A DNA stretch of 64,000 bases from Streptomyces sp. DI166 (GCF_900091315.1 NZ_FLSP01000016.1:46440-110439), one strand, 5' to 3'; positions 1-8,470 are shown, numbered from the stretch's first letter. Notes: generated from the letters alone by a model not told the origin. Made by a program: numbers and translations.

Positions 1-1014
1 ACCAGCGCGTTGATCGGTCGTCAGGGCCGGGTCGGTGTTGGCGGCGGCGAGACTGACCACGAGCGGATGCCCGGCCCGCAGCAGGACTCCCTCGTACACG
101 ACGTCGTGCACCGGGTAGTGCACGGCGTAGTTGGCGATGGGCGGGTCCGTCCACAGCACCTCGTCGAGGGCGTCCTCCACGGGCAGGCTGCCGCCGGACA
201 GGTCGCCCGCGAACCGGTCGTCGGAGAGCAGCAGGCGCAGGCTGTTGGCGATCAGGTTCTGCTGCGGTTCGGTGCCCGCGCCCATGAGCAGCACCAGGGT
301 GTGCACCATCTCCTCGTCGGTCAGCTCTGCGGAGTGGGCCATCAGCCAGGAGGTCACGTCCGCTCCGGGCCTGCGGCGCTTGAGCGCGACGAGGTCGAGC
401 AGGGTCGTGGCGAGCAGTTCATTGGCCTGTTCGGCGTCCACGCCGTCGAAGATCCCGGACATGCCGCGCACCAGCCGCTCCCCGTAGTCGGCGGGGCAGC
501 CGAACAGGCGGTTGAACACCAGCAGCGGCAGGACCTGGGCGTACTCGCCGAGCAGATCGGCCTGTCCGGCCGGGGCGATGCGGTCGATGAGGGTGTCCGC
601 GCTCGCCTCGACATAGCCGCGCAGGGTGGCCGCGTCGACCCGCGCCAGGCTGTCGGTGATCGCGCCGCGCAGTCTGCGGTGCTCGGCGCCGTCGCTCCAC
701 AGCGCGTTCGGCCGGTACATCATCATCGGCACGACGGGGCTGTCCATGGGGACGGTGCCGTCGGCGAGGTCCTTCCAGCGGCGTGGGTCCTTGGAGAAGG
801 TCTCGGTGCCGCGCAGCACGTGCAGGGCGGCGTCGTAGCCGACGACCAGCGAGGCGGGCACGCCGGGCGCCAGTTCGACCGGCGCTATCGGGCCAACGGC
901 GCGCAACCGCCGGTAGACGGCGGCCGGGTCGGCGGCGAACTCCGGTCCGTGCAGGGACTCGTGTGCCGGGCAGCCCGGCGGCGGGGCGGACGGTGCGGGG
1001 GTTGCGGAGGTCAC
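1..1014 (-). CDS. Cytochrome P450, CYP157-like, conservon-associated (3' end outside window)
   Basis: Cytochrome P450 terminal gene of a conservon. The GTG start at 1014 overlaps the cvnD stop (GTGA), so translation is probably coupled. About 338 residues are present; the part with the heme-ligand Cys loop lies beyond base 1. The B/C-helix region (WSDGAEHRRLRG, about residues 110-121) and I helix (LLMGAGTEPQQN) are recognisable. The K helix reads ALDEVLWTDPP, with Glu at codon 285 and Trp at codon 288 where the otherwise near-invariant ExxR motif has Arg. The I-helix Thr is Pro. Loss of ExxR is the reported hallmark of the Streptomyces CYP157 family, whose members sit in conservons. The substrate is unknown. 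Heme binding and catalysis cannot be judged from this fragment. Confidence 0.9.
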   Translation of the reverse strand, partial: MTSATPAPSAPPPGCPAHESLHGPEFAADPAAVYRRLRAVGPIAPVELAPGVPASLVVGYDAALHVLRGTETFSKDPRRWKDLADGTVPMDSPVVPMMMYRPNALWSDGAEHRRLRGAITDSLARVDAATLRGYVEASADTLIDRIAPAGQADLLGEYAQVLPLLVFNRLFGCPADYGERLVRGMSGIFDGVDAEQANELLATTLLDLVALKRRRPGADVTSWLMAHSAELTDEEMVHTLVLLMGAGTEPQQNLIANSLRLLLSDDRFAGDLSGGSLPVEDALDEVLWTDPPIANYAVHYPVHDVVYEGVLLRAGHPLVVSLAAANTDPALTTDQRAG

Positions 1015-1613
1015 GCGTGCTCCAGGTGGCCGGTGCGGTTCAGGAGGTACTCGACGAGGCTGATCAGGGCCCGCGTGGAGGAGACCGGGTCGCGGGCGTC
1101 GCAGCGGACGAGGGGCGTTTCGGGCAGCAGGTCGAGGGCTTCGCGCACCTCGTCGAGGGGGTGCGCGGCGGCGCCGGGGAACTGGTTGACGGCCACCGCG
1201 TAGGGCAGTCCGTGTTCCTCCAGCACGCCCATCACCTCGAAGGACTGGCCGAGGCGTCGGGTGTCGGCGAGGACCAGCGCGCCGAGGGCACCGCGGGTCA
1301 TGTCCTGCCACAGCGGGGTGAAGCGCTGCTGGCCTGGGGTGCCGAAGAGGTAGAGCACCATACGCTCGTTGAGGGTGAGCCTGCCGAAGTCGAGGGCGAC
1401 GGTGGTGGTGGTCTTGTCGCGGATGCCTGCGAGGTCGTCGACGAGGGCGCCGGCCTCGGTCATGACCTCCTCGGTGCGCAGCGGCCGGATCTCGGAGAGC
1501 GTGCCGACGAAGGTGGTCTTGCCGACCGCGAAGTGGCCGACGACGAGCAGTTTGACCGCCGTTTGCACATGGGGCCCGAGGTGGACGGCGTCAGAGGCGG
1601 GCGCGGAGTGCAT
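1011..1613 (-). CDS. cvnD: Conservon GTPase CvnD
   Basis: Small Ras/MglA-like GTP-binding protein of 200 aa, the last core component of a conservon (CvnA-B-C-D), a membrane-associated complex likened to eukaryotic G-protein switches. The P-loop is GHFAVGKTT (about residues 27-35). The switch II region is GTPGQQRF. The guanine-specificity motif appears as VNQF rather than the canonical NKxD, as is common in this family. The ATG start at 1613 lies inside the 3' end of cvnC (23-bp overlap), and the stop overlaps the P450 start. It probably cycles between nucleotide states in response to the CvnA kinase-like sensor and CvnB. Confidence 0.93.
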   Translation of the reverse strand: MHSAPASDAVHLGPHVQTAVKLLVVGHFAVGKTTFVGTLSEIRPLRTEEVMTEAGALVDDLAGIRDKTTTTVALDFGRLTLNERMVLYLFGTPGQQRFTPLWQDMTRGALGALVLADTRRLGQSFEVMGVLEEHGLPYAVAVNQFPGAAAHPLDEVREALDLLPETPLVRCDARDPVSSTRALISLVEYLLNRTGHLEHA

Positions 1614-1950
1614 CGAGCACCTCCTGGAGGATGCGGGCGTCGGCCGGGCGGGCGGCGGGGATCGGGGCGCGGGTGACGATGTGGCCGCTGTCCATGAGGT
1701 CGGCGACCAGCACCTTGGTCACGGCGACCGGCAGCGACAGATGGCCGGCCACCTCCGCGAGGGACAGGGCGCCGGGCCGGCACACCTCCACCACCCGCCG
1801 CTTCTCCGGGTTGAGGCCGTCGAGCGGCGGGTCGTCGACCGCGATCAGCAGGGTGACCAGGTCCAGCGTGTTGCGGGTGGGGTGGGCGCGGCCGTCCGTG
1901 ACGACGTACGACCGCACCAGCCGGTCGGATGCTCGGCGCTTGGGGGTCAT
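1591..1950 (-). CDS. cvnC: Conservon protein CvnC (DUF742)
   Basis: A 119-aa DUF742 protein, third member of the conservon. It contains a compact winged-helix-like region (residues about 45-95, including CRPGALSLAEVAGHLSLP). The start region is rich in basic residues (MTPKRRASDRLVRSY). DUF742 proteins are known only from conservon context and are thought to bridge CvnB and CvnD. The ATG at 1950 overlaps the cvnB stop as ATGA, and the 3' end overlaps cvnD by 23 bp, so all four genes should be co-translated. There are no membrane segments or catalytic motifs. Confidence 0.92.
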   Translation of the reverse strand: MTPKRRASDRLVRSYVVTDGRAHPTRNTLDLVTLLIAVDDPPLDGLNPEKRRVVEVCRPGALSLAEVAGHLSLPVAVTKVLVADLMDSGHIVTRAPIPAARPADARILQEVLDALRARL

Positions 1951-2360
1951 GCCGGGAGGCCGGCGTCCCGCCGGGCGGGACTGGTCAGCTCCTTGCCCAG
2001 CCGGTCGACGAGTTTGTGCATGCGGTAGGTGACGGCCTCCATGTCGACGTCCTCTCCGGTGGAGACCGCGAGGTAGGCGCCCTCCCCGGCGGCGACCAGG
2101 AAGACGTAGCCGTGCGCGAACTCGATCAGGGTCTGCCGCCACGGGGTGTGCGGGCTGCCGCAGAACTCGGCCGTGCTCCGGCTGATCGACTGGACGCCGG
2201 ACAGGCCCGCGGCCAGCCGTTCGGCGTCGTCTCGGCCGATGTCCTTGGAGTGGGCGCGGAGCATGCCGTCGGCGGAGAGCAGGATGGCGTGCCGCGCGTG
2301 CGGGACCTGCAGTACGTCGTCCAGCATCCAGCCCAGCGTGTTGTCGGTCAGCCCGGTCAT
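1947..2360 (-). CDS. cvnB: Roadblock/LC7 protein CvnB
   Basis: A 137-aa roadblock/LC7 domain protein, the conservon counterpart of MglB, which acts on its cognate GTPase. The domain covers most of the protein. It opens with LGWMLDDVLQVPHARHAILLSADG (a stretch typical of the family) and continues through the central YVFLVAAGEGAYLAV strand. The start ATG at 2360 overlaps the 3' end of cvnA (ATGA type), and the stop overlaps cvnC. By family knowledge it probably dimerises and contacts CvnA and CvnD. No signal peptide or membrane segment is visible, so it acts in the cytoplasm. Confidence 0.92.
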   Translation of the reverse strand: MTGLTDNTLGWMLDDVLQVPHARHAILLSADGMLRAHSKDIGRDDAERLAAGLSGVQSISRSTAEFCGSPHTPWRQTLIEFAHGYVFLVAAGEGAYLAVSTGEDVDMEAVTYRMHKLVDRLGKELTSPARRDAGLPA

Positions 2361-3685
2361 TCCTGGGTGTTCCCTTCGTCGTCAAATGGGTTCCGGGCGC
2401 CGCGGCCGGAGCGGGTGCCGCGGGCGAAGGCGGCCATGCGGCGGGCGTTCTCGTCCGCGGAGCGTCCGCCGACCTCGACGGCCGGTGGAGCCTCGGCGGT
2501 CGCCGGACGGGCGGTGCGGCGCCGGCGCCGGGGCAGTCCGCCGGGGGTGGTCGCCACGGGTTCGTGCTCGGGTTCGGGCTCGCGGGCGGGGGCAGTGGCG
2601 GGCTCGGGCTCGGGCTCGGGCGGCGCGTCGGGTTCGGTGGTGGGGCGCGCGGACGGTACGGGGGCGGGTTCGGGCGCGGGTACGGCTTCCAGGTGGGTGA
2701 GCAGCGCGGCGGGCAGGAACACCACGGCGCGTACACCGCCGTAGGGCGAGAGCGTGTCCACCGAGACGTTGAACCCGTAGCGCCCGGCGAGGACCCCGAT
2801 GACGGCGAAGCCGAAGCGGGGCGGGTCGCCGAGCCGGGTGATGTCCACCGGGCGGCTGCCGGTGAGGAGTTCGGCGGCGTGCTCGGCCGCCCTGCCGTCC
2901 ATGCCGACGCCGGCGTCGTCGATCACGACGCAGGCGCCGTTGTGCACGCTCTGCACGGTGACCTCGACCGTGGTGCCCGGCTGGGAGTGGCGGGCCGCGT
3001 TGTCGAGGAGTTCGGCGACGGCGAGGACGACCGGCTCCACGGCCCGGCTGCGCACGGCGAGATCGACCTCGCCGTTGACGCGGACGCGACGGTAGTCGCG
3101 GATGCGGGAGGTGGCACCGCGTACCACCTCGGTCAGCGCGGAGGTGGCGCGCTGGCGGCCCGGCCAGGAGCCGCACAGGACAGCGACGGCCTGCGCCCGG
3201 CGGCCGAACTGGGCGTTGGCGTGGTCGATTTCGAGCAGGTCACGCAGCACGTCGGGGTTGTCGTGGCGGTCCTGCATATCGGCGATGGACACCTGCTGTT
3301 CGTTGGCGAGGGCCTGAATGGAGCGCATGGACGCCTTCAGGGCGGCCTTCGCGGACTGGTCGGCGCGGGCACGGGCGTGCTCGACGGTGTCGGTGAACCG
3401 TTCCACGACGGCGTCCAGACACCCCGCGAACTCCGTGTCCGCCAGCCGGTGGTCGAGCGGGAGCGCGGCCGTGTCCCGCGGCTGGGCGGTGTCCTGCACG
3501 GCCGGAAGGCGGACCGTGACGAGGTGCCGCAACGCCTCGTCACGGGCCCGCAGGCCGTCGCTCAGTTCGGTGGTGCGTGCGCGCTGCCGTGCGCTGATGC
3601 CGCGTTCGCGCAGCAGCAGCACGGCGACGGCGATCAGGCCCACGGCCAGGCACCAGAGCACGGCCTCCGGTATCCGTTCCGTCAT
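2357..3685 (-). CDS. cvnA: Conservon sensor histidine kinase-like protein CvnA
   Basis: Membrane sensor of the conservon, 442 aa from the ATG at 3685, which has a GAGG ribosome site a few bases upstream. Longer upstream frames lack support. One N-terminal membrane helix (about residues 8-24, AVLWCLAVGLIAVAVLL) is followed by a helical linker and a HATPase_c domain. The N box is AELLDNAARHSQPGT, the G1 box DDAGVGMDG, and a glycine-rich stretch GFAVIGVLAGRYG follows. I see no clear phospho-acceptor H box, as is usual for CvnA proteins. The C-terminal 120 residues are disordered, with Pro/Glu-rich and Arg-rich stretches. It is the first gene of the cvnABCD-P450 operon. Confidence 0.92.
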   Translation of the reverse strand: MTERIPEAVLWCLAVGLIAVAVLLLRERGISARQRARTTELSDGLRARDEALRHLVTVRLPAVQDTAQPRDTAALPLDHRLADTEFAGCLDAVVERFTDTVEHARARADQSAKAALKASMRSIQALANEQQVSIADMQDRHDNPDVLRDLLEIDHANAQFGRRAQAVAVLCGSWPGRQRATSALTEVVRGATSRIRDYRRVRVNGEVDLAVRSRAVEPVVLAVAELLDNAARHSQPGTTVEVTVQSVHNGACVVIDDAGVGMDGRAAEHAAELLTGSRPVDITRLGDPPRFGFAVIGVLAGRYGFNVSVDTLSPYGGVRAVVFLPAALLTHLEAVPAPEPAPVPSARPTTEPDAPPEPEPEPATAPAREPEPEHEPVATTPGGLPRRRRRTARPATAEAPPAVEVGGRSADENARRMAAFARGTRSGRGARNPFDDEGNTQE

Positions 3686-3969
3686 CAGGTCCTCACAGCA
3701 GGTGGTGGGTCGACGAGCGCAAGACGGTAGTGCCGTGCGGGGAGCGGGACTTGTCCGGGCGCGCAGGGAAGTTGCCGTGGGGCGCATACGGGGTGCGGGA
3801 AGGCAACGATCGCGCCGAATTCGCTTCGGTCTGAGGCCAAATGTGAGCGCGAAATGTTTCGGAAACCGATTGCCGACGCCTAGTGTGCAGGGAGTAACAG
3901 CCCTCGGGCACAGGGGAGTTGCCGACAGCAGCAGCGCCGCTCGGGGCACGTCACAGCGGAGGATGAGCG
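3686..3969. other. Divergent intergenic region, cvnA / araC-like
   Basis: This 284-bp gap separates the leftward conservon operon from the rightward AraC-family gene, so it should hold two promoters. A TAGTGT hexamer at about 3881-3886 could be a -10 element for the AraC gene, but I could not pair it with a convincing -35. A short inverted sequence GAAATGTTTC lies near 3851. No further gene is visible. Confidence 0.4.
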
Positions 3970-4926
3970 GTGTCCGCGGGAAGCTATGTCGTGGAGACGA
4001 CGAGGACCGCCGAGGTCGAGGCGGGCGAGCGGACCGAGTTGTGGACGGAGCGGGTGGGCACGTACCACCCGCGGATGGACTACCGGTTCGGTTCCCCCGC
4101 GTCGTTCCGTGGCGAGCTGATCCGCCAGCACAGCGCCACCTACCAGATCGTCACCTGGCACAGCGACGAGGTTGAGTACGCCCGCACTCCCGGCCTGATC
4201 CGGCAGACCCCCGACCCCGACTACCGGCTGCTGATCCCACTCGCCGGCGAGATGCGGCTGCGCCAGGCCGACGAGGAGGTCCGGATGGGTCCGGGCACGG
4301 GCAGCCTGTTCACCCTGGGCACGCCCTTCGAACTGAGGCACGGCGACTCCCTGCACGGTGTCGTGATGTCGATACCGGCCCAGGAGATCGAGGGCCCGCT
4401 GAACAGCAAGGCCCCGCTGGTCACCGGCCTCGACCTGACCAAGGGCCTGGGCCGGGTCCTGCACACCGTCGTGCGCAGCCTGCACGAGGAGCGCGACGAT
4501 CTGACCGCCGCGCAGTTCGACGCCGTCTGCGACCGGGTCGTGGAGATGCTCCGTATGCTCGCCGTCGGCGACGACCGCCCCACCGGCCCCGGCCACCTGA
4601 CGGAGGTCGAGGCGATGGTCCGCCGCTACGTCCGCGCCCACGCCGCCGACCCCGCCCTGTCGGGTACGTCCATGGCCCGCGCCCTCGGCTGGTCCCTGCG
4701 CCAGATCCAGCTCGCCCTCCAGCAGGTCGGCACCACGCCCCGCGACCTGATCCGCGAGGAACGCCTCCGCCTGGTCCGCGACCGCCTCCGCTGCCCCGAC
4801 TGCGACCACCTGACCATCACCGACCTGGCCTACGCCTCCGGTTTCTCCTCGGCCAGCGCCATGAGCACGGCCTTCCACCGCCGCTTCAGGGTGAGCCCCA
4901 GACAAATGCGGCGCAGGGACCGCTGA
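3970..4926 (+). CDS. AraC-family transcriptional regulator
   Basis: A 318-aa regulator starting at GTG 3970, with GGAGGA about 7 bases upstream. The N-terminal part (about residues 20-190) is a cupin-like AraC_binding_2 ligand domain with a typical end region (LFTLGTPFELRHGDSLHG). The C-terminal part (about 215-318) is the double helix-turn-helix AraC domain: ALGWSLRQIQLALQQVG for the first helix pair, ITDLAYASGFSSASAMSTAF for the second. The ligand is unknown. It is divergent from the conservon and convergent with the DUF692 remnant 15 bp downstream, so its target could be either side or elsewhere. Confidence 0.9.
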   Translation: MSAGSYVVETTRTAEVEAGERTELWTERVGTYHPRMDYRFGSPASFRGELIRQHSATYQIVTWHSDEVEYARTPGLIRQTPDPDYRLLIPLAGEMRLRQADEEVRMGPGTGSLFTLGTPFELRHGDSLHGVVMSIPAQEIEGPLNSKAPLVTGLDLTKGLGRVLHTVVRSLHEERDDLTAAQFDAVCDRVVEMLRMLAVGDDRPTGPGHLTEVEAMVRRYVRAHAADPALSGTSMARALGWSLRQIQLALQQVGTTPRDLIREERLRLVRDRLRCPDCDHLTITDLAYASGFSSASAMSTAFHRRFRVSPRQMRRRDR

Positions 4927-4941
4927 GCGCACCGCGTCCGC

Positions 4942-6155
4942 TCAGGCCGGTACCTCGTCGTCGACGAGCCGGACCCGGTACCGGCCGCGCCGCGGCGACG
5001 CCGGCAGGCGGCCCGCGCCCAGATCGGTCAGCAGGGCAGTGGGATCGGTGTCGAGGGCCACGGTGCAGGGCGTGCCGTCGATCCGGGCCCGCAGCAGTCC
5101 GAGGTCGAGTTGGAGGACTTGCGCCAGCCACGGCACGTGGGGAAGGTCCCCGGCCAGGTGCTCGGCGAAGGCGAACGCCTCCTCGGAGGCGAAGAGCCGC
5201 GGCGGTCGCGCGCGCAGGTAGGCGTCCAGGAGCCGGGCCACGCCTTCGGGCCCGAGTGTGAGGAGCAGCAGCCGTGTGGTGTAGCGCAGAGCTCCCGCCA
5301 GCGCGCTGCCCCTGAACTCGGTGACGAGTTCGCGCAGCAGGCCGATCGCGGGGTCGGCGGCGAGTTCGCGGGCGAGCGGTGTGCCGGGGTCGCGGCCGAT
5401 GACCAGACTTGCCAGGGTGTGCTCCCACTCGGCGGGGAGTACCTGTCCTCCCGCCGCGCTTGCCGGGAGCGCCACTGGGAGCGCCACCGGGCGCGGCGAC
5501 GACAGCGGGGGCAGCGGATCGGCGTCCGGCCAGGCCTCCCGCACGAACGAGAGCAGGTCACGTACGGCGCCCGCGTCGAGTTCCGGTACGGAGCCCGGTG
5601 TCACCTCGAACAGGACGGCGCGCAGGGCGGGCAGCCGGGGCAGGACGCGCGCGGCGAGCGCGAGGAGTTCGGCGTCGGGCAGGCCGGAGTGGGAGTCCAG
5701 CCAGTACCCGCGGTGCTCGGTGCCGCCCGCCAGGTGCACCTCCCACACCCGGTCCAGCGGCAGTTCGGCCAGGAGGGTGTCCACGCCGCCCCGGCCGTTG
5801 CGTTCGTTGGCCAGCACGTTGTGCAGGTCCAGGAGCAGACCGCAGCCACTGCCCTCGGCGACCCGCCGCACGAAGTCGCCGTCGGTCAGCTCGCCGGGCC
5901 TCGGCCGGAGGTAGTTGGTGCCGACCTCGATCGCCGAGGGACAGCTCAGCGCATCGGCCATGATGCGCACCGACCGGACGGCGGCACGCACCCCGGCGTC
6001 GTTCTGGCAGGGCGGCAGCATGAAGCCGGTGTGGAATCCGCCCGTCGCGTCCGCGACCCGGTTGAAGGCCAGGTGCTCGCTGACCCACGGGGCTCGCAGC
6101 CGCTCGGCCAGTTCGCCGACGAGGGCCGTGTGCCGGTCGTCGGGCGGGCAGGTGC
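4942..6155 (-). pseudogene. DUF692/MNIO-family protein, 5' end deleted
   Basis: Remnant of a DUF692 (multinuclear non-heme iron oxidase-like, BufB) protein with a C-terminal extension. Recognisable pieces are WVSEHLAF, IEVGTNYLRPRPGELTDG, LLLDLHNVLANERN and VWEVHLAGGTEHRGYWLDSH, which carry the expected His/Asn/Glu metal-ligand pattern. The C-terminal 200 residues end VRLVDDEVPA. Homology begins abruptly near base 6150 at about residue 70-80 of the usual protein: the N-terminal strand and first helices, including the normal start, are missing. Immediately beyond that point lies an unrelated rightward gene fragment. The frame stays open, so a short product from an internal start is conceivable, but the barrel would be incomplete. 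Confidence 0.8.
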
Positions 6156-6621
6156 CGCCGACGGGCGGTTCGTCGCGGCGCACATCAAGTCCGTCCAGAA
6201 CAGCGACCTCGGCGAACCCCAGACCACCGCCGTGGCCAGCATTTTCGACCCGGCAGGGGGCGGCGACGTCATCACGAGCGGCACCGCCGGTTCGCCGAAG
6301 CACTTCACCCGGACCTCCCCCGCTCTGACGGCACTTCCCGGCGGCCGATTCGTCATGGCCTGGGTGGAGAAGAGCGCGGACACGTTCTCCACCGTTCCGA
6401 CGGTGACGGCACAGCTGTACTCGGACGCACAGCTGAACATCGGCACTCCGGTTCAGGTCAGCTCCGGCAATCCGAAGAACTGCTTCCACCTGTCCGCGGC
6501 CGCCGTCTTCGCCAACGGCTCCCAGGAAAGGGTCTTCCTGACGTGGGCGCACATGACGGCCGACGGCAAGACCTCCATCCGCGGGAGCGTCCTGACCGCT
6601 GGGCCGGGTGGTCTGTCGTGA
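6156..6621 (+). pseudogene. C-terminal fragment of a repeat (beta-propeller-like) protein
   Basis: An open frame ending at TGA 6619-6621 encodes about 154 residues with repeats of the form G-G/D-RFV-x-A-x(W/H). DGRFVAAHIKSV and ALPGGRFVMAWVEKS are followed by VASIFDPAGG and VTAQLYSDAQL respectively. This is the pattern of hemolysin/PQQ-like extracellular repeat proteins. There is no start codon or ribosome site; the sequence begins exactly where the DUF692 remnant ends, so the 5' part was lost in the same event. The original function cannot be inferred. Confidence 0.65.
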
Positions 6622-6650
6622 GGCAGGGGTGACCGGGGTAGCGTTCCTGC

Positions 6651-7061
6651 ATGACCTCAGGGCCGGTTCGGTTTCCGCCGTTTCCCATCCGGGGTGTCCG
6701 GGTGCGGCATCAGAAGCAGAACTGCGCGCCGCACTTCGCCGAGATCGAGGTGGACTTCGAGCCCGCCGCCGAGGGGTTCGTCTTCGAAGTGGCGCGCGAG
6801 CTGTCGGTGGAACCCCCGTCGGCCGGGGACCTGTCCCGCTTCGTCACCGCCGCGGCCCGCGGCATCGAGGAGCAGCTCACGTCGCCCGACCACGGGTACC
6901 GCGTCGTCGTCGCCACCCGCGTCGTGCTGCGGCACGTCCGGGCGCACGCGTCGGACTCCCATGAACTGGCGTTCCGGATCGCGGGGTACCTGGCCGCCCG
7001 CAAAGCCTTGGAGAGGGCGGGCGGCCATGGATCGGCGGCGGGGCTCAGCCCCACGCCGTGA
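6651..7061 (+). CDS. Stand-alone EF-G domain IV-like protein
   Basis: A 136-aa protein that I match by eye to domain IV of elongation factor G without the GTPase, domain II, III or V. The order of landmarks fits: GFVFEVARELSVEPP, then FVTAAARGIEEQL (compare AVEKGIEEAM in EF-G), then GYRVVVATRVVLRHV and HASDSHELAFRIAGYLAARKAL (compare HDVDSSEMAFKIAASMAFKEA). In EF-G this domain enters the ribosomal A site. A free copy might bind ribosomes, or could simply use the fold for another role. The ATG at 6651 has no strong Shine-Dalgarno. The 3' end overlaps the convergent GH43 gene by 17 bp. The similarity is visual, not computed. Confidence 0.65.
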   Translation: MTSGPVRFPPFPIRGVRVRHQKQNCAPHFAEIEVDFEPAAEGFVFEVARELSVEPPSAGDLSRFVTAAARGIEEQLTSPDHGYRVVVATRVVLRHVRAHASDSHELAFRIAGYLAARKALERAGGHGSAAGLSPTP

Positions 7062-8415
7062 CCGGGACGAACGAGCTGTCCTGGCGGAAGAGACCGGTTC
7101 CGTCCGTGCGGTCCACGCGGAGTTGGTAGGCGTAGTGGCGCAGGTAGTGGCCGGGGTAGTTGTACGACTCGAAGCGCAGGGAGCCTGGTGTCGTGCCGGT
7201 GCGGGGGATGAACGTCGCGTCTCTCGCGAACGTGGTCGTGCCGTTGTTCGCGTCGAAGCGGGCCCGGAAGTCGTAGTGGCGCAGGTAGTTGCCGGACGTG
7301 TCGCGGAAGGAGATCGCGGTGGGGTCGGCCAGGCCGGCGGTGACGGTGAAGGTGGACGCCTGCTTGTCCGTGGTCGTGCTCGTCGCGGTCACCACCGGGA
7401 GGTTCAGCAGCGCCGACTGCTGTTGCCAGTAGCGGGTGGGGTAGTTCGCGGACTGGAAGGAGCGGGTGGCGTCGCGCGGTAGCGTCGGGCCGCCCGTCAC
7501 CGTCTCTTTCACCACCGTGAAGTGGCGGGCCGTGCCCGAGATCGACGGGAGGGCTGTCGGGGGCGACCACGTCGTGAAGGTGTCGTAGCTGTCGCTGTAG
7601 TAGTAGCGGGCCTCGCCGTAGGCGTCGAAGAACAGGCGCCAGGCGCCGTTGTCGAGCTGGACGAGGGCCGGGCCCTCGCGGTAGCTGCCCCAGCCCGCCC
7701 AGTCGCCGGTGCGGGAGATCGTGTACGGGCCGGTGAGGCTGGACGCCGTGCCGTACTCGATGTACTTCGTCGTCTCGTTCTTGGTGAAGGCGTGGTAGGT
7801 CGAGCCGAGCTTCACCAGGTAGGTGTCGATGTGGTTGGCGCCTATGCCGGACAGGGGGGCCGGGGAACTCCACGATGTCAGGGCGGAGTTCGTCGCACGC
7901 AACGCGTACGGCGTGAAGATCCACTCGTCGTTCGTCGTCGAGCAGGACACGATGATGTGCACGCTGCCGTCGCTGTCGACGAAGAACTCCGGGGCCCAGG
8001 CGCGGGAGAGGTTCGCGATCGGGACCGGGTGGTCGTAGAGGAACGTCCAGTTGAGGCGGTCCGCGCTGCGGGCGAAGCCGATGGTGGTGCTGGGGTCCTG
8101 CCAGGTGTGCGTCGTGTAGGTGGCGTAGTAGTAGCCGTCGGTGTGCTTGATGACGCTCGCGTCGCGGATGCGGCCGGCGGGCGGGGTGTAGGCGGAGGCC
8201 CGCAGCAGCCGGAAGTCGGTGGCGTCGTCGGACTGGTAGACGTTCACCGTGCCGTCGTCGCTGTTGAGGAACGGGACGATCGTGTAGCGGGTGGCGGAGC
8301 CGTTCGGTGGGGCGGCGGCGAGGGCGGGGGTGTCGTTCAGCAGGAGCGCGGCGGCGGGGGCGGCGGCCATCGCGCGGAGCAGGGTGCGGCGGGACGGAGC
8401 GGGGTGGGGGGTCAT
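7045..8415 (-). CDS. Secreted GH43 alpha-L-arabinofuranosidase with AbfB domain
   Basis: Exported hemicellulase of 456 aa. The N-terminus has a Tat-type signal (SRRTLLRAMAAAPAAALLL, residues about 8-27). The five-bladed propeller catalytic part (about 35-310) has the family's RDASVIKH and AWAPEFFVD blocks and the YREGPALV segment carrying the likely catalytic acid. The C-terminal 140 residues form an AbfB (CBM42) beta-trefoil with three repeats (RSFQSANYPTRYW, ISFRDTSGNYLRHY, LRFESYNYPGHYLRHY) that binds arabinose side chains. The start ATG at 8415 follows a GGGAG site. A perfect palindrome 38 bp upstream probably provides substrate-responsive control. Confidence 0.9.
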   Translation of the reverse strand: MTPHPAPSRRTLLRAMAAAPAAALLLNDTPALAAAPPNGSATRYTIVPFLNSDDGTVNVYQSDDATDFRLLRASAYTPPAGRIRDASVIKHTDGYYYATYTTHTWQDPSTTIGFARSADRLNWTFLYDHPVPIANLSRAWAPEFFVDSDGSVHIIVSCSTTNDEWIFTPYALRATNSALTSWSSPAPLSGIGANHIDTYLVKLGSTYHAFTKNETTKYIEYGTASSLTGPYTISRTGDWAGWGSYREGPALVQLDNGAWRLFFDAYGEARYYYSDSYDTFTTWSPPTALPSISGTARHFTVVKETVTGGPTLPRDATRSFQSANYPTRYWQQQSALLNLPVVTATSTTTDKQASTFTVTAGLADPTAISFRDTSGNYLRHYDFRARFDANNGTTTFARDATFIPRTGTTPGSLRFESYNYPGHYLRHYAYQLRVDRTDGTGLFRQDSSFVPVTAWG

Positions 8416-8452
8416 GGGCGGCTCTCCCTGCCGGCGTACGGCGACGCCAGCA

Positions 8453-8470
8453 TGTTCGTGGTATCGAACA
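8453..8470. promoter_or_regulatory. Palindromic operator upstream of GH43 gene
   Basis: TGTTCG-N6-CGAACA is a perfect 6-bp inverted repeat with a 6-bp spacer, 38 bp upstream of the GH43 start, where a repressor would block transcription. The regulator is not in the window. LacI and GntR family sugar regulators use sites of this size. Confidence 0.55.

Noticed and set aside
5110..6150. Rightward extension of the repeat-protein fragment
   Set aside because: Upstream of about 6156 the same frame is simply the antisense of the DUF692 remnant, so it is not part of that protein.
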